NCBI GenBank assembly: GCA_946539625.1
Contig: CAMNHT010000022.1
Location: 1 to 11,305, forward strand
Length of the DNA stretch: 11,305 bases
Direction of reading: 5' to 3'
Source of the DNA: an uncultured Clostridia bacterium
GTDB taxonomy: Bacteria; Bacillota_A; Clostridia; Christensenellales; CAG-138
Below, one piece after another: positions 6,763-11,305 of this stretch (position 1 is the first letter of the stretch; every line of letters begins with the position of its first letter). Made by a program: the position numbers and the translations under genes. The notes under the pieces are model-generated. The model did no database searches, was not told the DNA's origin, and saw only the letters and a program-made list of their open reading frames with translations.

Positions 6763-6775
6763 TGATTGACAATCA
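6763..6775. promoter_or_regulatory. Palindrome over the -35 box of the GntP permease promoter
   Basis: TGATTG-A-CAATCA is a perfect 6+6 inverted repeat with one central base. It covers the TTGACA -35 box (6766-6771). Position and symmetry suit a repressor operator, for example of a GntR-type regulator. No regulator gene is present in the window. Confidence 0.45.
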
Positions 6776-6794
6776 TATATTATCCTGTTAAACT
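6766..6794 (+). promoter_or_regulatory. Promoter of the GntP permease gene
   Basis: Consensus TTGACA (6766-6771), 17-bp spacer, TAAACT (6789-6794, 4 of 6 matches), about 44 bases before the ATG at 6838. It is divergent from the amylosucrase promoter; the two share the 219-bp gap 6619-6837, which otherwise shows nothing clear. Confidence 0.65.
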
Positions 6795-6837
6795 ATATGC
6801 GTATTGGTAAATAAATATACAGAAGGGGGTTATTGTT

Positions 6838-8196
6838 ATGACCGGTATATGGCTGATTATTGCGTTCGTCGTGGCGATTGTCGCGATGATCCTGCTGATC
6901 TCGAAGCTCAAGGTACATCCTTTCCTCGCGATCATGCTGATTTCTCTTATTCTCGCACTGCTTGCGGGTATTCCGATGACGGATATTCCGGGCGTGATCG
7001 GCGCGGGCTTCTCCGGAACATTCTCGTCGATCGGTATCGTGATTATCCTCGGCGCTTTCATCGGCACCGTTTTGGAAAAGACCGGCGCGGCTTTGAAGCT
7101 TGCGGATATGGTCATCAAGGTCGTCGGTGAAAAGAATCCGGGTCTTGCAGTCGAGCTGATGGGCTGGGTCGTTTCCATCCCTGTCTTCTGCGACAGCGGC
7201 TTCGTCATCCTGAACCCGATCCGTAAAGCGCTTGTCAAGCGCACCGGCAAATCGAGCGTTGCAATGACGGTTTGCCTTGCCTGCGGTTTGTACATTTCGC
7301 ACGTGTTCATTCCGCCGACACCCGGCCCAATCGCCGCGGCGAACGCCCTCGGGGTCGGTGAAAACCTGCTGCTGGTCATCGGCATCGGCGTGCTGTGCTC
7401 CATCTTCCCGCTGATCGCAGGTCTTTTGTATGCGAAGTTCATCGGCAAGAAGATCAAGAGCGCAGACGAGGTTGCCGACAACGGCGAAGTTGTCAAGACG
7501 TATGACGAGCTTAAGGCGGAATTCGGCAAGCTGCCGAACGGCATTAACGCAATCGCTCCTTTAGTTGTCCCGATCCTTCTGATGGCGGCTTCTTCCGTTG
7601 TAACGATGGTCGGCTGGACGGGCTTCTTTGCGGATCTGTTCAAGTTCCTCGGCACTCCGATTATGGCGCTTGCCGTCGGTACTGTCTTTGCCATCATTCA
7701 GCTGTTCACCGCCAAGAAAGGCAAGGATTTCTACAATCTCACCAACGAAACGCTCAAGACCGTCGGACCGATTCTGTTCGTTACGGCGGCGGGCGGCGTG
7801 CTCGGCAAAGTCATTGCAACATCCGACATGGTGAACTTCATCACCGAGCATGCAAATGTTTTCCAGACGCTCGGCATCTTCTTCCCGTTCCTGCTCGCCG
7901 CGATCCTCAAGAGTGCGCAGGGTTCCTCCACGGTCGCGATCACGACCACAGCGGGCATCGTTGCTCCGCTGCTCCCCGTGCTCGGCTTTGCAACGCCGGT
8001 TGAAATCGCGCTCGTCGTCATGGCGATCGGCGCCGGCGCAATGACCGTGTCCCACGCAAACGACAGCTACTTCTGGGTCGTCACCAACTTCGGCGACATG
8101 ACGCCGGAACAAGGCTACAAGACACAGACGCTGATGACGCTCATCATCGGCATCGCGTCGATGGCCGAGATCTTTATTCTCAGCCTGATCTTCTGA
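6838..8196 (+). CDS. GntP-family permease, probably glycerate:H+ symporter
   Basis: 452 residues, normal length for the gluconate permease (GntP) family of proton symporters. It is almost entirely membrane-spanning, starting with a hydrophobic helix (about 3-21) and ending in one (about 432-452). Family landmarks seen: VFCDSGFVIL (116-125), HVFIPPTPGPIAAANA (155-170), KSAQGSSTVAI (358-368) and SHANDSYFWVV (405-415). A polar loop at about 203-235 separates the two halves. The ATG at 6838 follows AAGGGGG at about 8 nt. Members carry gluconate, related sugar acids or glycerate. Glycerate is preferred here because the next gene on the same strand encodes glycerate 2-kinase. There are no gluconate kinase or Entner-Doudoroff genes in the window. 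Substrate is inferred from context only. Confidence 0.9.
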   Translation: MTGIWLIIAFVVAIVAMILLISKLKVHPFLAIMLISLILALLAGIPMTDIPGVIGAGFSGTFSSIGIVIILGAFIGTVLEKTGAALKLADMVIKVVGEKNPGLAVELMGWVVSIPVFCDSGFVILNPIRKALVKRTGKSSVAMTVCLACGLYISHVFIPPTPGPIAAANALGVGENLLLVIGIGVLCSIFPLIAGLLYAKFIGKKIKSADEVADNGEVVKTYDELKAEFGKLPNGINAIAPLVVPILLMAASSVVTMVGWTGFFADLFKFLGTPIMALAVGTVFAIIQLFTAKKGKDFYNLTNETLKTVGPILFVTAAGGVLGKVIATSDMVNFITEHANVFQTLGIFFPFLLAAILKSAQGSSTVAITTTAGIVAPLLPVLGFATPVEIALVVMAIGAGAMTVSHANDSYFWVVTNFGDMTPEQGYKTQTLMTLIIGIASMAEIFILSLIF

Positions 8197-8200
8197 TTCC

Positions 8201-8218
8201 GACAGCATGCGCGCTGTC
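8201..8218 (+). promoter_or_regulatory. Alternative hairpin that competes with the terminator
   Basis: GACAGC (8201-8206) can pair with GCTGTC (8213-8218). The same GCTGTC is part of the left arm of the terminator stem at 8209-8234, so the two hairpins exclude each other. This is the arrangement expected of an antiterminator, though the 6-bp stem is weaker than the terminator and would need stabilising. Confidence 0.4.
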
Positions 8219-8240
8219 TTTTGAGACAGCGCGCTTTTTT
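8209..8240 (+). terminator. Strong intrinsic terminator between permease and glycerate kinase
   Basis: GCGCGCTGTC (8209-8218) pairs perfectly with GACAGCGCGC (8225-8234), extendable by one T-A pair, followed by six Ts (8235-8240). It starts 12 bases after the permease stop and its T-tract ends 3 bases before the kinase RBS. It probably lowers kinase expression relative to the permease, since there is no room for a promoter after it. Confidence 0.85.
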
Positions 8241-8254
8241 CACAGGAGGGCAAT

Positions 8255-9490
8255 ATGAATCATCTCTTACGGTCCCATGCGGATCAAATAGTCAAAGAAT
8301 CGATCGCCGCCGTGCAGCCGGACACCGCCGTGCAGCGCGCGCTGAAAAAGATGACCTTTCACGGGCGGGTGCTGCTCGTCGCCGCGGGCAAGGCCGCATG
8401 GCAGATGGCAAAAGCGGCGTCCGACGCGCTCGGCGACCGCATTGAAAAGGGCGTCGTCGTCACAAAGTACGAGCATGTGATGGGTCCAATCGCAAACTTC
8501 GACTGTTTCGAAGCCGGACATCCCGTGCCGGATGAAAACTCGTTCAAAGGCACACAGGCAGCTCTGGATCTTGTCGCCGATCTCAAGGAGGAAGATACGG
8601 TTCTGTTCCTTCTGTCCGGCGGCGGCAGCGCGCTGTTTGAAAAGCCGCTGGTCCCCGCTTCCGAACTGCAGGACATCACGGGTCAGCTTCTCGCCTGCGG
8701 GGCGGATATCACGGAAATCAACACGATCCGCAAGCGCTTATCCGCCGTGAAAGGCGGCAGGTTTGCGCAGTTCGTCTGGCCGGCACGGGTCGAAGCCGTC
8801 ATTCTTTCGGACATTCTCGGCGATCCTCTGGACATGATCGCATCCGGTCCTGCCTGTCCCGACTCCTCTACTGCGGAGGACGCGATGCGCATCGCGAAGA
8901 AGTACGATCTGAAGATGAGCGACGCTGCGTTTGCGCTGCTCGCCGTCGAGACGCCGAAGATCCTCAACAACGTGCGTTCGCAGATCAACGGCAGCGTGCG
9001 CGAGCTGTGCGCCGCGGCGGAAAAGACCTGCAGCGCGCTCGGCTATACGCCGATCCTTCTCACCGATCAGCTCTGCTGTCAGGCAAAAGAGGCGGGGAGC
9101 TTTCTCGCTTCAATCCTCAAAACGCACGCGAATGAAAAACGGTCGCTCGCCTTCATCGCAGGCGGCGAAACGGTTGTGAAGCTTGTCGGCAAAGGCCTCG
9201 GCGGACGCAACCAGGAGCTTGCTCTTGCTGCCGCAGCGGGGATCGCGGGCATGCCGAACGCCGCAGTCTTCTCCGTCGGCAGCGACGGCACCGACGGTCC
9301 CACCGACGCCGCGGGCGGCTATGCCGACGGCGATACGGTAAAGGAACTTGCCGGGCACGGACTGACCGTGGATGCGGTCCTCGGCAACAACGACGCGTAT
9401 CACGCATTGCAGAAAACAGGCGGTCTCATCATGACCGGTCCGACCGGCACAAACGTCAACGACGTCGCCGTCGCGCTGCTGCGGTTCTAA
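8255..9490 (+). CDS. Glycerate 2-kinase (GCK/MOFRL type)
   Basis: 411 residues, usual length for class II glycerate kinases, which phosphorylate D-glycerate to 2-phosphoglycerate in the cytoplasm. The N-terminal DUF4147 (GCK) domain holds LLSGGGSALFEKP (119-131), EINTIRKRLSAVKGGR (154-169) and the SDILGDPLDMIASGP segment (185-199). The C-terminal MOFRL domain holds GGETVVKL (303-310), GLGGRNQELAL (314-324), SVGSDGTDGPTDAAGG (340-355) and the closing TGPTGTNVNDVA (394-405). Older annotation calls such proteins hydroxypyruvate reductase (TtuD), but this fold is the kinase. The ATG at 8255 follows AGGAGGG (8244-8250), which begins right after the terminator at 8209-8240. With the permease upstream it forms a short glycerate uptake and use pathway feeding lower glycolysis. 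No truncation is seen. Confidence 0.93.
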   Translation: MNHLLRSHADQIVKESIAAVQPDTAVQRALKKMTFHGRVLLVAAGKAAWQMAKAASDALGDRIEKGVVVTKYEHVMGPIANFDCFEAGHPVPDENSFKGTQAALDLVADLKEEDTVLFLLSGGGSALFEKPLVPASELQDITGQLLACGADITEINTIRKRLSAVKGGRFAQFVWPARVEAVILSDILGDPLDMIASGPACPDSSTAEDAMRIAKKYDLKMSDAAFALLAVETPKILNNVRSQINGSVRELCAAAEKTCSALGYTPILLTDQLCCQAKEAGSFLASILKTHANEKRSLAFIAGGETVVKLVGKGLGGRNQELALAAAAGIAGMPNAAVFSVGSDGTDGPTDAAGGYADGDTVKELAGHGLTVDAVLGNNDAYHALQKTGGLIMTGPTGTNVNDVAVALLRF

Positions 9491-9500
9491 GCACAAACCG

Positions 9501-9534
9501 AAACGGAGAAGGCAAACGCCTTCTCCGTTTTTTT
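9501..9534 (+). terminator. Intrinsic terminator after glycerate kinase
   Basis: AAACGGAGAAGGC (9501-9513) pairs perfectly with GCCTTCTCCGTTT (9518-9530) around AAAC, and the T-run continues to 9534. It lies 10 bases after the kinase stop. Its A-run on the other side gives the convergent ABC gene a weaker minus-strand version. Confidence 0.92.
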
Positions 9535-9545
9535 GTTCAGATGTA

Positions 9546-11273
9546 TTATTTCTGCGATACGGTGAACAGCGAGTAGAAGTAGCCCTTTGCCGCCATGAGA
9601 TCTTCAAAGGTGCCGCGCTCTTCAACGACGCCGTTTTTCAGTGTAAAGAGCCCGGTGCAGCGGCGCAGGATATTTTCGTCAAGGTCGTGCGTGACGATCA
9701 CGCGGGTGTAGCCGTCGAGGTTCAGGATCGCGTCCAGCACCTCGAACGACGTCTCCGCGTCGAGCGCCGCCGTCGCTTCGTCGACAAACAGCACGGGCGT
9801 TTTGCGAAGCAGCGCTCTTGCGATCGAGATACGCTGCCGTTCGCCGCCGGAAAGTCCGGAGCCGTTTTCGCCGCAAAGATACCCCTCGCCCTTCTCCTCG
9901 ATGAGTTTGCTTAGGCCGGAGAGCCGCACCGCGCGGTCGACCTCGTCCTTCGGAAACTCGGAGAACATCGTGATGTTCTCGCGGATCGTGCTGTTGAACA
10001 CGAACACGTTCTGCTGAATGATGGACACGAGGTCATAGAGCGAGCTTGTCGAAATGCCTTTCAATTCCCTTCCGTCGTACAGGATCTCGCCGCTGTAGTT
10101 TTCGGACGACGCCATAAGCAGGTTCAGGATCGTCGATTTGCCGCTGCCGGAACCGCCGACGAGCGCGTAGCAGCCGCCCGCCTTCATGTCCATATCGACG
10201 TCTTTGAGGACCGTCTTGCCTTCCTCGTAGGCGAAGTTCAGATCGCGGAGCTCGATGCCCTTCATCAGCTTCGGTTCGATCGGTTCGCCGTCGTCGGGGA
10301 CGTTCTTATGAAGCGCGTCCGCCAGCTTGTCGATCAGCGCAAAGGAGGACTTTGCGCCGGCAAAGAATTCCGGGAGCACCTGGATCGGTCCCAGCACGAA
10401 GTTCAGAAGCTGCACAAAGACGATCGCGGTACCTGCCGTGATGCCCGCCTTGCCCGAAACGGCGAACCCCGCGGCAACGAAGAACACGCCGAACTGCAGG
10501 ATCGCGCCGGCGATCGTGGAGGCGTACCCGACAAGGATGTTCACCTTCGTCCGTTTTTTTGACGCGTCGGCAACTTCTTCGTTGCTGTCGTCATGAATGC
10601 GGGAGATGTTCTTTTCCGCTTTGAAGCTTTTGATGACCGAGAAGCCGGAAAGCGCGTCCTTCAGCATACCGGTGTAGCGTTCCTTTTTGTCGGAAACGTT
10701 CTTTTCCGCGACGGCCGCCCGATTCCCGAGCACGACGGAAACGATGACCGGCAGCAGAGAGAAGCCGATCGAGATCAGCGTCAGAAGCGGACTGTACAGG
10801 ATCATCAGCACCAGCGCGCCGACAAACGTGACGCCGACCTCGACCGTGTTCTGCAGCTTCCGGATAAAATCCTGCTCGATCGTGTTGACGTCGTTGCTGA
10901 GCGCGGAAATATAGAGCGAGGTGTTCTCGCCGGAAAACGCCTGAATTCCCTTTTCCATGAGCCGGCTGAAGGCGTATTCGCGGTACTGCTTCATTGCCCT
11001 TGCGCGGAACTCGGAAAGGAAGGTGCGATCCAGGATCCACGCGGTAAACAGCATCGCAAACGCGCCCCCGGCGATGATCAGCAGCGTGCCGAAGCCGTAG
11101 GGGCATTCGCCGGAGATCAGGTCGGCTACCTCCTTGATGAGCCATGAGATGACAAGGCTTGTGCCTGCCGAAAGCAGCGAAGCGAGCATGGTCATCGCAA
11201 AGTTAAACTTGTTCTTGCGGAACAGTTCCCTGAGGAACGGGCGGCGCAATGCCTTCAATTCAGCTTTTGTCAT
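9546..11273 (-). CDS. ABC exporter half-transporter (fused membrane and ATPase domains)
   Basis: 575 residues from the ATG at 11273, chosen because GGGAGGAG lies 7 nt upstream; an ATG at 11294 has no such RBS. The N-terminal half is a type IV ABC exporter membrane domain with about six helices (near 24-46, 62-82, 143-163, 165-183, 246-271, 279-300). The C-terminal half is a nucleotide-binding domain: Walker A GGSGSGKST (373-381), Q-loop Gln near 420-421, signature LSGGE (474-478), Walker B VLFVDE (494-499) with catalytic Glu499, and H-loop His529. All catalytic residues are intact, so it could act as a homodimer or as the active half of a heterodimer. The substrate (drug, peptide or lipid) cannot be read from sequence. 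The RBS close to the window edge suggests it is not first in its operon. It converges on the glycerate kinase gene. Confidence 0.93.
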   Translation of the reverse strand: MTKAELKALRRPFLRELFRKNKFNFAMTMLASLLSAGTSLVISWLIKEVADLISGECPYGFGTLLIIAGGAFAMLFTAWILDRTFLSEFRARAMKQYREYAFSRLMEKGIQAFSGENTSLYISALSNDVNTIEQDFIRKLQNTVEVGVTFVGALVLMILYSPLLTLISIGFSLLPVIVSVVLGNRAAVAEKNVSDKKERYTGMLKDALSGFSVIKSFKAEKNISRIHDDSNEEVADASKKRTKVNILVGYASTIAGAILQFGVFFVAAGFAVSGKAGITAGTAIVFVQLLNFVLGPIQVLPEFFAGAKSSFALIDKLADALHKNVPDDGEPIEPKLMKGIELRDLNFAYEEGKTVLKDVDMDMKAGGCYALVGGSGSGKSTILNLLMASSENYSGEILYDGRELKGISTSSLYDLVSIIQQNVFVFNSTIRENITMFSEFPKDEVDRAVRLSGLSKLIEEKGEGYLCGENGSGLSGGERQRISIARALLRKTPVLFVDEATAALDAETSFEVLDAILNLDGYTRVIVTHDLDENILRRCTGLFTLKNGVVEERGTFEDLMAAKGYFYSLFTVSQK

Positions 11274-11305
11274 TTGATTTCTCCTCCCAATCATCCGGTC
11301 TTTTG

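Noticed and set aside
6780..8253. Long minus-strand open frames opposite the GntP permease (6780-7697 and 7561-8253).
   Set aside because: Low-complexity, no family motifs; they are antisense shadows of a strongly conserved permease.
9546..11294. Longer ABC exporter beginning at ATG 11294.
   Set aside because: The strong GGGAGGAG motif lies between this ATG and the one at 11273, at ideal distance for the latter.
11291..11305. Possible last four codons and stop (QKTG, then TGA, minus strand) of a gene upstream of the ABC exporter, which could be a partner half-transporter.
   Set aside because: Fifteen bases cannot support a gene call. The next bases beyond the window would settle it.

Overview
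The window looks like chromosomal DNA of a moderately GC-rich Firmicute, most likely a clostridial gut-type bacterium. This rests on strong AGGAGG-type ribosome binding sites, sigma-A style promoters with 17-bp spacers, a CsoR/CopA copper operon with a Firmicute-type operator, and the families present. The lineage is inferred, since there is no rRNA or other marker gene. I see no phage, transposon, CRISPR or tRNA sequence.

Layout, left to right. (1) 1-194, minus: the N-terminus of an MFS-type transporter running off the left edge. It starts at TTG and is divergent from (2) a DUF362 protein at 331-1386, plus; both have good promoters in the shared 136-bp gap. (3) A hairpin at 1469-1506 lies between the convergent DUF362 and copper genes. 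(4) 1588-4447, minus: a csoR-copA operon. CopA carries a second heavy-metal (CopZ-like) domain at its C-terminus, preceded by a textbook internal ribosome binding site and ATG. One CsoR-type operator fills the promoter spacer and a second lies just downstream. (5) 4638-6618, minus: an amylosucrase-like GH13 enzyme, preceded by a 41-codon ORF that looks like the two ends of a fructokinase joined by an in-frame deletion. (6) 6838-9490, plus: a GntP-family permease and a glycerate 2-kinase, which together read as a glycerate uptake and use pathway. A strong terminator hairpin with a competing upstream hairpin separates the two. (7) 9501-9534: a terminator. (8) 9546-11273, minus: a half-size ABC exporter whose upstream neighbour lies outside the window.

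Most genes belong to known families. The points most worth a second look are the CopZ module that may be made both fused to CopA and alone, the collapsed fructokinase in front of the amylosucrase, and the attenuator-like hairpin pair between the permease and the kinase. I found no clearly new multi-gene system.
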